Below the pieces are notes generated by a model. It was given only the letters and a program-made list of their open reading frames with translations. It was not told the DNA's origin and made no database searches. A program made the translations under genes and the position numbers. Shown piece after piece: positions 15,598 to 23,506 of a stretch of DNA of 59,177 nt (positions are counted from its first letter, which is position 1; each line of letters begins with the position of its first letter). The stretch is from DASZMX01 sp035551475 (GTDB lineage: Bacteria; Verrucomicrobiota; Verrucomicrobiia; Limisphaerales; Palsa-1400), in contig DASZMX010000010.1 in the NCBI GenBank assembly GCA_035551475.1, positions 1-59,177 on the forward strand. Reading direction: 5' to 3'.

Positions 15598-16878
15598 TTA
15601 ACCCGCGAACAATTGTTCACCCGCCAGCGCCTGGCCGGTGCGGCCATCCACGATGCGCGCGCCCAATCCAGCGGGGGCCGGCGCCGCCAGTTTTTGAAAG
15701 AAATTCGGGAATGTCTTTTTCACGCAGGCGGGATTCTTGATTTTAATGCCGGGGATTTTCAATCCCAGAATCGCAAAACACATCGCCATGCGATGATCGT
15801 TGTAGGTTTCGATCTCGGCGCCGCGCCATGAGTGGGCCGAGGGATAGACGGTCAAAGTTTGCCCGCGCTCGGAGACTTTCGCGCCGCATTTGGTCAATTC
15901 CGTGCGCAAGGCCGCCACGCGTTCGCATTCCTGCACGCGCAACCGTCCCAGCTCGGTGAAGGTGACGGCGCGCTCGCTAAAAGGCGCCAGGACAATCGCC
16001 GTCATGATGCTGTCGCCCAAATCGCTGGCGCGCGAGATGCGCGGCGGCAAGGGAAAGAATTTGGGGAACGCAGCGTCAATTTGCCAGCTGGAATCCGGGA
16101 AGGCGGCCACTTTGATGGCAGTCTCGGGCCGGTGGCCCGCCAGCCAATCGGCGGCCACGAAATAACTTGCGCTGGAGGCGTCGGCTTCGATCTGGAACTC
16201 GCCGCCGTCGTGCGGAAAGCTGTCAATCAATTGGCGCGTCATGGCCACGTAGGCCGCGTCTTCGAGGGCTTCGCCCACGAGCTGCACCTTCCAGCCTCCA
16301 ACTCTCGCGCCGAGCAGCAGGGCGGAGGCGAATTGGGAGCTTTCGTCGATGCTGATTTTGCAGGAGCCCGCGCGCGGGCCTGTCCCGTAAATGCGCGCGG
16401 GCAAATGGTCGCGAGCGGCGTCGATGCGATAACCCAGATCCCGCAAAGCCTCAAAAAGGGCGGCTTGCGGTCGCTCGTGCATGCGCTTGACACCTTGCAG
16501 ATGATAGACGCCGCGGCCGAGGCAAACCAGAGCCGCGAGGAAACGCGCCGCCGTGCCGGCGTTGCCGACAAACAATTCCAGCGGATGCTCCGCGGTTCCG
16601 CCGTGCGGAATTTTTCCACCCAGTCCCTTGACGTGGATTTCGCGGTTGCAGAATTCGCGCGGATCACGTTTGGCCTCAATTTCAAAACCCAATTGATGGA
16701 GGGCGCTGACCATGACCTGGGTGTCCTCGCTCCAGAGGGCGCCGCGCAAGGTGACTTCGCCGCGGGCGAGCGCGGCCAGGATCAGCGCGCGATTGGTGAT
16801 GCTCTTGGAGCCGGGCGCCGTGATTTCGGCCGGAGCCGGGCGGTCGAGGGGAATGATTTCGATCAGGTCGGGAAGCAT
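15598..16878 (-). CDS. aroA: 3-phosphoshikimate 1-carboxyvinyltransferase (EPSP synthase)
   Basis: The sixth step of the shikimate pathway: joins PEP to shikimate 3-phosphate. 426 residues. Features are the substrate motif PGSKSITNRAL (about 22-32), the PEP loop GNAGTAAR, and the C-terminal NDHRMAMCFAILG segment. It lies between tyrA (12 bases upstream) and cmk (five bases downstream) in one minus-strand operon, coupling aromatic amino acid synthesis with nucleotide metabolism genes. Confidence 0.95.
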   Translation of the reverse strand: MLPDLIEIIPLDRPAPAEITAPGSKSITNRALILAALARGEVTLRGALWSEDTQVMVSALHQLGFEIEAKRDPREFCNREIHVKGLGGKIPHGGTAEHPLELFVGNAGTAARFLAALVCLGRGVYHLQGVKRMHERPQAALFEALRDLGYRIDAARDHLPARIYGTGPRAGSCKISIDESSQFASALLLGARVGGWKVQLVGEALEDAAYVAMTRQLIDSFPHDGGEFQIEADASSASYFVAADWLAGHRPETAIKVAAFPDSSWQIDAAFPKFFPLPPRISRASDLGDSIMTAIVLAPFSERAVTFTELGRLRVQECERVAALRTELTKCGAKVSERGQTLTVYPSAHSWRGAEIETYNDHRMAMCFAILGLKIPGIKIKNPACVKKTFPNFFQKLAAPAPAGLGARIVDGRTGQALAGEQLFAG

Positions 16879-16890
16879 GCGGCGTCAGCG

Positions 16891-17775
16891 TTACTCGGCG
16901 GAACGCGCCTCGGAAGGCGCGCGCCATTGGTCGCGGCGCTGTTTGGCCTTGGCGAAGAATTCCTCAATCGCCTTGACGTCCGCGCGCTCCAGCGCCAGTT
17001 GAAATTCCTGCAAATCCTCGATGAAAACGCCGAGCACGCGGCCCAAATTTTTGCGGTTGGCCATGGAAATATCGCGCCACATTTCCGGCGAGCCGGAAGC
17101 CAGCCGGGTGGCATCCTTGAAGCCGGTGGCGCAGACCATGGCCTGCTCCTTGGGATGCGCCGGGCTGAGCACGTAGTTGGCCAGTTCCGCGGCGACGACG
17201 TGGGGCAGGTGGCTGGAGCGGCTGACCAGATCATCGTGCATTTCGGGGGCCATGCGCAAGGGGGAGGCGCCCAAGTCCCGCCAAAAATTTTCCACCGCCG
17301 CGGCCGCCGCCGCAGACGCGCCGCCGCCGGGGGTCACGAGGCAAACCGCTTTGTCAAATAAATCCGCGCGCGCCGCCGCCAGGCCGATTTTTTCCGAGCC
17401 GGCCATGGGATGGCTGCCGACAAATTCCGCCCGGGCCTCGCGCAGGAGCGGCTCCAACTCCGCCACGACGGGCCCTTTCACGCTGCCAACATCCGTGACG
17501 ATCGCGCCCGGTTTTAAATCCGGCCGCATTTGCGCCGCCAGCGTTTTCATTTGCGCCAAGGGCGTGCAAAGCACCACTAAATCGGCTCCTTCCACCGCTT
17601 CCTTGAGGTCGAGGGTCACAAGGTCGGCCACGCCCATGGCGCGCGCCTCCTCCACGCTGGCGGACCGGCGCACAAACGCCTGCACGCGCCCGGCGAGCCG
17701 GCGCTGTTTGACGGCGAGGGCCAGCGAGCCTCCCAGCAGGCCCAGGCCGATAACGCTTATGCAATGAAACCGCAT
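16891..17775 (-). CDS. tyrA: Prephenate dehydrogenase
   Basis: NAD(P)-dependent oxidative decarboxylation of prephenate, on the tyrosine branch. 294 residues, a single-function form without a chorismate mutase domain. The Rossmann motif GLGLLGGSLA is at about residues 10-19, followed by TDVGSVKG and the catalytic GSHPMAGSE with His122. The helical dimerisation half ends in a basic tail. First gene of a tyrA-aroA-cmk operon; the thioesterase gene upstream is 60 bases away. Confidence 0.94.
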   Translation of the reverse strand: MRFHCISVIGLGLLGGSLALAVKQRRLAGRVQAFVRRSASVEEARAMGVADLVTLDLKEAVEGADLVVLCTPLAQMKTLAAQMRPDLKPGAIVTDVGSVKGPVVAELEPLLREARAEFVGSHPMAGSEKIGLAAARADLFDKAVCLVTPGGGASAAAAAAVENFWRDLGASPLRMAPEMHDDLVSRSSHLPHVVAAELANYVLSPAHPKEQAMVCATGFKDATRLASGSPEMWRDISMANRKNLGRVLGVFIEDLQEFQLALERADVKAIEEFFAKAKQRRDQWRAPSEARSAE

Positions 17776-17835
17776 CGTATGTTGAGGCGGCCAGCCTAAC
17801 TGATCGCCACCCCTCGCGTCGAAAATATTTTGGAA

Positions 17836-18279
17836 CTACTTCAACGCCTCGGCCGGCGCCACGCTGATTTGGTCGGCCACACCGGGAGGGATGGCGCAGG
17901 CTTTCATCTTGACGCCGGGCGCATGGCTCACGCACACCACGGTGATGGAGCCGCGCGCCACCTCAGGCCCTTCGGGCTCGCCCATTTTGCGGAAAATAAA
18001 AATGTAACTGAGGGATTTGGATTTCTTCTCGCTCACCAGCAAATGAATTTCGACTTCGTCCTGAAAATGGAGCGGCGACTTATAGACGCACTCCGCGCGC
18101 ACGCGCGGCCAGCCGATGCCCGGATGGGCGCGATCCTGGATGATGGATAAGCCAAGCGACCGAAAAAAACCGTGCTCGGCGGTTTCCATAAACTTGAAAA
18201 AGTTGGAGAAGTGCATGATGCCAGCCATGTCCGTGTCCGAGAACTCGACCCGCCGCACCGCTTTGAATTCGTAAGCCAT
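17836..18279 (-). CDS. YbgC-type acyl-CoA thioesterase (4HBT hotdog fold)
   Basis: A 147-residue hotdog-fold thioesterase. The motif FSDTDMAGIMHFSNFFKF has the catalytic Asp17 and the His after it, as in 4-hydroxybenzoyl-CoA/YbgC enzymes. The length fits a single domain. It probably acts on short-chain acyl-CoA or acyl-ACP in the cytoplasm. The start ATG lies three bases from the stop of the glycosyltransferase, so the two are likely cotranscribed. Functional coupling is not obvious. Confidence 0.88.
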   Translation of the reverse strand: MAYEFKAVRRVEFSDTDMAGIMHFSNFFKFMETAEHGFFRSLGLSIIQDRAHPGIGWPRVRAECVYKSPLHFQDEVEIHLLVSEKKSKSLSYIFIFRKMGEPEGPEVARGSITVVCVSHAPGVKMKACAIPPGVADQISVAPAEALK

Positions 18280-18281
18280 AA

Positions 18282-19574
18282 TCAGGTTTTTGGGAGAAGG
18301 CCGGCGCAGACGTTTTCCATCCGCTCCGCCATGATGTCGATGTCATAATGCGCCCGCGCGCCGCGCCGCCCGTTTTCGCCCAGGGCGCGGGCCCGCGCCG
18401 GATCAAGCAGCAAACTTTCGAGGGCGTCCGCGAGGGCATCCGGATTGTTCGGCTCACACAGGACGCCGCCGCCCGTGGCGTCGATCAGTTCCGGAAAGGC
18501 CGCATGACGCGGTTGCGCCACGGGCACGCCGGCGGCCATCGCCTCGGCGACGTATAATCCGAACGCTTCCCCATACGTGGCAGGCGCCGAAAACACCGTC
18601 AGCGATTGCAAAAACTGGATTTTTTCCGCGCGCGTCACGTTGGGAAAAAAAGTCGCATCCTCCAGACAACGGGCGGCGCGCAATCGAGCTTTCATTTCGT
18701 CCACCACGATTTGATCCGCCGGCCCGCAGCTTCCGCCGACGCGCAGCGCCAGGTTGGGGACGCGCCCACGCTGTTTCAGGCGGATGAAAGCCTCGACCAG
18801 CGTTTCCAAACCTTTCTCGCGGCACATGCGCGCAAAATAGCCGAGGACCGGGCGGTCGTTGGTGGAAGGGCCATCATAACCGTGCAGTTGAATGCCGTTG
18901 ACGACCACTTGGACGCGCGCAGGGGCTAGTTTTAAGCGCCGGGCCATCAATTCGCCAAAGTAAACGCTGGGCGCGACAAACAGGTCCACGTCCTGGGCGC
19001 GCTCCGCGGCGGTTTCCCAGGCAACCGCGCGATGCCGCAAGGGCAGGCCGTCCAAAAACCAATCTTCACCTTGCAAAAAGCAGAGAACCGGCACGCCCGC
19101 CTCCGCCTTGATGCGCCGGGCGAAACCGGCCAGCAAAGCATTGGAGAGGCAGACCACGTCGGGCTTTTCGGTTTTCAGCCAGGCGAGTAACGGGTCGAGT
19201 TCGCGCGCTTGGTGGCCTTGTTCCCCGCGCAGCATGGAAATGGTCATCTCGCCGAGATCTTCGGCGCGGGTTTTGCCGGCGGCGCCTGCGGCGAGGCTTA
19301 ACAGGCGCGGCGAGGCCAGCAAGTTATGGAGCCAGGCGGGCAATTTGCGGAAGAACGCGGATTGTTGTTCGAGATAGACATTGATGCCGCCGAAGAAGAT
19401 AGGGCGCCCGGCGCTTTCGTCCGTTTCGTCCAGGGTCAGCGGCAGGTATAACGGAGCCATGAGCGCGTCATGACCGCGCCGCCGCAACGCCGACACGAGG
19501 GCATTGTCCCGCACGCACGCGCCGCAAAACATCTTGCCGGCGCCGGGTGTAATCTGGACGATTTTCAACGGCAT
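18282..19574 (-). CDS. Family 4-type glycosyltransferase
   Basis: A GT-B fold glycosyltransferase of 430 residues from the ATG at 19572-19574; the upstream open frame to 19883 is not coding-like. The N-terminal MPLKIVQITPGAGKMFCGACVRDNALVSALRRRGHD pattern is a typical acceptor-side start. The donor-side EX7E motif is YGEAFGLYVAEAMA (Glu336 and Glu344). No signal peptide or membrane helix is visible. The sugar donor and acceptor are unknown; envelope or glycogen polysaccharide is possible. Divergent from the secretion ATPase gene. Confidence 0.9.
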   Translation of the reverse strand: MPLKIVQITPGAGKMFCGACVRDNALVSALRRRGHDALMAPLYLPLTLDETDESAGRPIFFGGINVYLEQQSAFFRKLPAWLHNLLASPRLLSLAAGAAGKTRAEDLGEMTISMLRGEQGHQARELDPLLAWLKTEKPDVVCLSNALLAGFARRIKAEAGVPVLCFLQGEDWFLDGLPLRHRAVAWETAAERAQDVDLFVAPSVYFGELMARRLKLAPARVQVVVNGIQLHGYDGPSTNDRPVLGYFARMCREKGLETLVEAFIRLKQRGRVPNLALRVGGSCGPADQIVVDEMKARLRAARCLEDATFFPNVTRAEKIQFLQSLTVFSAPATYGEAFGLYVAEAMAAGVPVAQPRHAAFPELIDATGGGVLCEPNNPDALADALESLLLDPARARALGENGRRGARAHYDIDIMAERMENVCAGLLPKT

Positions 19575-19635
19575 CCAGGACAGACTAACAGGATTCGCCC
19601 CGGAGGCAACGCCCCGCCGGTGTCCGTAATTACTT

Positions 19636-19663
19636 TTGACGTGGGCGAAACTTTCCCTATCCT
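19636..19663 (+). promoter_or_regulatory. Candidate sigma-70-type promoter of the secretion operon
   Basis: TTGACG (19636-19641) and TATCCT (19658-19663) with a 16-base spacer lie 30 bases before the ATPase ATG. The -35 matches five of six consensus bases. The -10 is weaker. Confidence 0.4.
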
Positions 19664-19692
19664 TCGTTGTTTCAAGAATGGAACGCTGAACC

Positions 19693-21441
19693 ATGGCACT
19701 TAGCTCGATCAGAGGCCTGCTGGCCAAACACAACCTGGCTACTCCGCAACAGTTTGAGGAGTGGAACAAGGCCTGGCGGATTGCCGTGGAAGGGGGGTCG
19801 CAGGACTCTTTGCTCAGTTTCGTGGCGCGGGAACGGGGGACGACGGAGGAGCAATTTTTGCAGGATTTGGCCAAGGCGCTCAATTGGCCTTACATTGACC
19901 TCCCCAAAACCGAGGTGCCACCAGAGGCGCGCAAGAAAATTTCCACGAAAGTGGCCTTCCAATACGCCGTCCTGCCCGTCAAATTTGAAAACGGCAAATT
20001 GACTGTGGTGGTCAGCAATCCTTTTGACGCCGCCATGTTGAGCGCGGTGCAATTCGACGCCCATGCGCCCGTGGAATTTGCCCTTACGACGCGGCTGGAA
20101 ATCGACAAGGCCCTCAAGAAATTCTACGGGGTCGGCGCCGAAACGCTGGATGAAATCTCCAAGGACGACGAGCCGCTGGAGTTGTTCGTTGAGGACCGCG
20201 AAATCACGGAAGGCGACCAGGAAGCCAGCGTCATTAAGTTCGTCAACCAGATTATCTGGGAAGCCTTCAAGGATCGCGCGACGGACATTCATTTTGAGCC
20301 GGCGGAAGACGAGTTGCGCATTCGCTATCGCATCGACGGCATTTTGCATCAGACGCCGATGCCGCCACAGTTGAAGCGCTATCAGGCCTCGCTCATCTCG
20401 CGCATCAAGGTCATGTCCGGCATGAACATTGCCGAGAAACGACTGCCGCAGGACGGCCGCATCAATGTCCGCATCAAAGGCGAGGAAATCGACATCCGCG
20501 TCTCCACGGTGCCGACAGTGTACGGCGAAAGCGTGTCTTTGCGCTTGCTGACGCGCGGCAAAATCTTTTTGAGCCTCGAGAAGCTGGGCTTCGACCCCGC
20601 GGAAGAATCGCGCATCCGCGAGATCATCATCAAGCCGCACGGCATTTTCCTCGTCACCGGCCCCACCGGCTCGGGCAAATCCACTTCGCTTTACGCCTTT
20701 CTCAGCTCCATCAATTCAGTCACCAAGCGCATCATCACGATCGAGGAGCCGGTGGAATATGAATTGAAGGGGATCAACCAGATCGCGGTGCGCGGCGATA
20801 TTGGGCTGACGTTCGCGATGGGGTTGCGCCACATTTTGCGCCAGGACCCGAACGTGATCATGGTCGGGGAAATTCGCGATTTGGAGACGGCGGAAATCGC
20901 CATTCGCGCGGCGCTCACGGGTCACTTGGTTTTTAGCACGCTCCACACCAACGACGCTCCCAGCGCGTTTACGCGTTTGACCGACATGGGCATTGAGCCG
21001 TTCCTGGTCGCCTCTTCCGTGGAGGCCGTGCTGGCGCAACGTCTGGTGCGCACGATTTGCTCCAAGTGCAAGACGGAGCAAAAAGTGGCGCGCGATTATT
21101 TGATGCGCATTGGGTTTCCGGAAAACGAAATTGAAACGAGCCATTTTTGGAAGGGCGCAGGCTGTGAGGATTGCCGGCAGCAAGGGTATCAAGGCCGCAA
21201 GGGCATTTACGAATTATTGTTTTTGGATGAAACCATCCGTCCGTTGATCCTGGGCCGCGCCGCCGCCTCCACCATCGCCGCGCGCGCCATGGAAGGCGGC
21301 ATGCGCACGCTGCGCAATGACGGCTGGAAAAAAGTCAAAGCCGGCATCACCACGATTGAAGAAGTCCTGCGTGTCACGCAGACGGAAGAACACCTCAAAT
21401 CCCTCGTCGAAGAAAAGCCGGGGATGTGGAAAGGCTCTTGA
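19693..21441 (+). CDS. gspE: Type II secretion/type IV pilus assembly ATPase
   Basis: The hexameric cytoplasmic motor of a type II-like secretion system, 582 residues. The N-terminal MshEN-like domain (about 1-150) is followed by the core with Walker A GPTGSGKS at about residue 322-330, an Asp/Glu box, and Walker B/His box IMVGEIRD (about 388-395) and STLHTND. The C-terminal zinc motif CSKC...CEDC lies at about 456-495. It could equally be called PilB; the partner genes that follow (L-, M- and D-like) favour the GspE name. First gene of a four-gene operon. Confidence 0.93.
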   Translation: MALSSIRGLLAKHNLATPQQFEEWNKAWRIAVEGGSQDSLLSFVARERGTTEEQFLQDLAKALNWPYIDLPKTEVPPEARKKISTKVAFQYAVLPVKFENGKLTVVVSNPFDAAMLSAVQFDAHAPVEFALTTRLEIDKALKKFYGVGAETLDEISKDDEPLELFVEDREITEGDQEASVIKFVNQIIWEAFKDRATDIHFEPAEDELRIRYRIDGILHQTPMPPQLKRYQASLISRIKVMSGMNIAEKRLPQDGRINVRIKGEEIDIRVSTVPTVYGESVSLRLLTRGKIFLSLEKLGFDPAEESRIREIIIKPHGIFLVTGPTGSGKSTSLYAFLSSINSVTKRIITIEEPVEYELKGINQIAVRGDIGLTFAMGLRHILRQDPNVIMVGEIRDLETAEIAIRAALTGHLVFSTLHTNDAPSAFTRLTDMGIEPFLVASSVEAVLAQRLVRTICSKCKTEQKVARDYLMRIGFPENEIETSHFWKGAGCEDCRQQGYQGRKGIYELLFLDETIRPLILGRAAASTIAARAMEGGMRTLRNDGWKKVKAGITTIEEVLRVTQTEEHLKSLVEEKPGMWKGS

Positions 21442-22811
21442 TGCCCGCCTGGCGCTCCGCAAATATTTTGGAACCCAGCGCGGGCGGCAAACGCCTTTGG
21501 GAGCTCGCCGCGGAAGGCGGCAAATTCACCGTCAATAAAGAGACGGCCCTTCTCCTCCACGAACCGGCTCCCAGCGGCGCGGTGGGCAAGGATTGGCAGG
21601 AGCTCTTTCGCCGCAAGCTCAATGTCGCCTGGCTGCCGTTGGACAAAGTCTTTTTGCGGGCCATCCAATTGCCCACGAGCGATCCGGCGGAAGTTCAGTC
21701 GATGGTCGAGCTGCAGTTGGAAAAACTTTCGCCGCTGCCTGTCACACATATTGTGTGGAGCACATTCCTCGTGCCCAAGCCGGCGGCCCAGCCGGACGCG
21801 CTCCAGACCGTCGTGGTCATCATCGCGTTGCGCAGTTACGTAGAGGAATTTCTGGGTGAATTGGAAGGCATGGGATTCCTGGCGGATCGCCTGGAATGCC
21901 CGGTGCTGGAGGAATTGCTCGCCATCAATATCAACCAGGATGGCGTCTGGGTTTTTGCCGGCAAAGAAGGCGAGCCCGCGCTGGTGGCGTGGCAGCAAGC
22001 GGGTGTGCTGCAAAATTTGACGCTGATCACGCTGCCGGAAGGGCCGGAGCGCGCGCAGCAGCTCAAAGGGCAGATTGAGCACATCGCGTGGTCGGCGGAG
22101 TTGGAAGGCTGGCTGACGGCGCCGCCCACAATTCATTTGGTGGCGTTGCCGGCGCAAGCGGCATTTTGGGAGCCCGTCCTGCGCGATTTGTCCGAAACGC
22201 CGGTGGATGTCCGCCCGCCCGCCGCGCCCGCGCGATTGGCCGCGTTCGGCGCGGAGCGTTGCGCGGCCGACGGCTCCAATTCCAGCTTGTTGCCCAAGGA
22301 ATTTTCCACGCGCTATCACCAGCAGTTTGTCGATGGCCTGTGGATGCGGGCGATTTTTCTGGTGGTCGGCATTTACCTGGCGGGCGTGCTGATGTACTTC
22401 GGCGCGCTTTACAGCCTGAAACTCGCCTTGCAAAAAGAGCAGCGCAATCTCGCGGCGGTCACACCCGCTTACGTGGAATCGCAAAAGGACAAACAGGAGA
22501 TCGATATTCTCCAGAAACGCGCGGACTTGCAGTACGCGGCGCTGGACGCATGGAAGGCCATCGCCGAATCCATGCCGGAAGGCGTCACGCTGAACGACAT
22601 GTATTTCAAGGGCGGCAAGCTGGAGTTGCACGGGACGGCGCCCGTGGACGATCTCCAGGCGATTTATGATTTCAACGAAAGTTTGCGCACCGCCAAGAAT
22701 GTCCGCGGCGAAGTGTTGTTCAAGGATGTCGGCACGCCCAAGACCGTGACGCGCGGCAATCAAACGGAATGGACCTTTAGCTCCGCCACGCGGGAGGCGG
22801 AAGGACAATGA
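21441..22811 (+). CDS. GspL/PilM-like inner-membrane platform protein
   Basis: 456 residues from the ATG at 21441, which overlaps the TGA of the ATPase gene. The N-terminal half (about 1-250) has an actin-like GspL/PilM character (PLDKVFLRAIQLP, VELQLEKLSPLP). A single transmembrane helix lies at about 302-325. A periplasmic coiled coil and a small ferredoxin-like domain follow, as in PilN/GspL. It therefore looks like a fused PilM-PilN or GspL protein linking the ATPase to the periplasmic partner. Assignment is by layout; sequence similarity in this family is low. Confidence 0.75.
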   Translation: MPAWRSANILEPSAGGKRLWELAAEGGKFTVNKETALLLHEPAPSGAVGKDWQELFRRKLNVAWLPLDKVFLRAIQLPTSDPAEVQSMVELQLEKLSPLPVTHIVWSTFLVPKPAAQPDALQTVVVIIALRSYVEEFLGELEGMGFLADRLECPVLEELLAININQDGVWVFAGKEGEPALVAWQQAGVLQNLTLITLPEGPERAQQLKGQIEHIAWSAELEGWLTAPPTIHLVALPAQAAFWEPVLRDLSETPVDVRPPAAPARLAAFGAERCAADGSNSSLLPKEFSTRYHQQFVDGLWMRAIFLVVGIYLAGVLMYFGALYSLKLALQKEQRNLAAVTPAYVESQKDKQEIDILQKRADLQYAALDAWKAIAESMPEGVTLNDMYFKGGKLELHGTAPVDDLQAIYDFNESLRTAKNVRGEVLFKDVGTPKTVTRGNQTEWTFSSATREAEGQ

Positions 22812-23506
22812 AAAACACGACGTTCCTGGACCAATTGAATCTTCGTCCGCAGGAGAAGCGGATCGTGTTTGCGATCATGGTGATCGTCTTCCTGGTGTTG
22901 AACATTGTCATGGTCTGGCCGCACTTCAGCGATTGGGGCCGCATCAAAAAAGAATTGGACGCCACGTCCGGCAAGCTCCGCGCGCAAACCAACGAAATCG
23001 GGCGCGACGTGGAGGCGACCAACGGCTACAAGCGGCAATTGGCGCACTTGGAGCGCGATCAAAAAGGCGGCATCTCGCAGGTGTTCGATGAAGCGCTGCA
23101 ATTGCAGAAAACCGTGAGCGCCCAGGCCAGCAAATGCGGCGTGGACATCATCAATCGCAGCCCCGGCACGGCTTCCACCGCGGCCACCAATGATTTCTTC
23201 GACGAACAAATTCTCAACATCACCTTCCAGGCGGAGGAAACCAGCCTCGTCAATTTTCTTTACAACGTCGGCAATGATCCGTCCATGGTGCGCATTCGCG
23301 AAATCCACCTGGATCCGGCGGACGCCGGGCGTTTCAAACTGAAAGGCTCGATCATGCTGGCGGCGAATTATCAAAAACGCGCGCCCGCTCCCGCCCCCGC
23401 CGCCGCGGCGCCCAGGCCGGGAACTATTTTGCCGAAACCATTGCCGAACGCGCCGTCGCCAAAGGACGCCAAAACGCGGCCGCCTGCCACCGTCAAAAAA
23501 TTATGA
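22808..23506 (+). CDS. GspM/PilO-like protein
   Basis: 232 residues: a short cytoplasmic N-terminus, one transmembrane helix at about 18-37 (IVFAIMVIVFLVLNIVMVW), a coiled coil (about 45-110) and a small alpha/beta domain. The C-terminus is Ala/Pro-rich and charged. This is the layout of PilO/GspM. The start overlaps the GspL-like gene by four bases, and its end overlaps the secretin gene by four. Function as the partner of the L-like protein is inferred from position. Confidence 0.75.
   Translation: MKNTTFLDQLNLRPQEKRIVFAIMVIVFLVLNIVMVWPHFSDWGRIKKELDATSGKLRAQTNEIGRDVEATNGYKRQLAHLERDQKGGISQVFDEALQLQKTVSAQASKCGVDIINRSPGTASTAATNDFFDEQILNITFQAEETSLVNFLYNVGNDPSMVRIREIHLDPADAGRFKLKGSIMLAANYQKRAPAPAPAAAAPRPGTILPKPLPNAPSPKDAKTRPPATVKKL

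Noticed and set aside
15832..17361. 509-residue plus-strand open frame opposite aroA and tyrA
   Set aside because: It runs across two well-supported genes and has no recognisable domain.
19575..19883. N-terminal extension of the glycosyltransferase
   Set aside because: The extension overlaps the start of the divergent ATPase gene and lacks similarity to the family; the ATG at 19574 gives a standard N-terminus.
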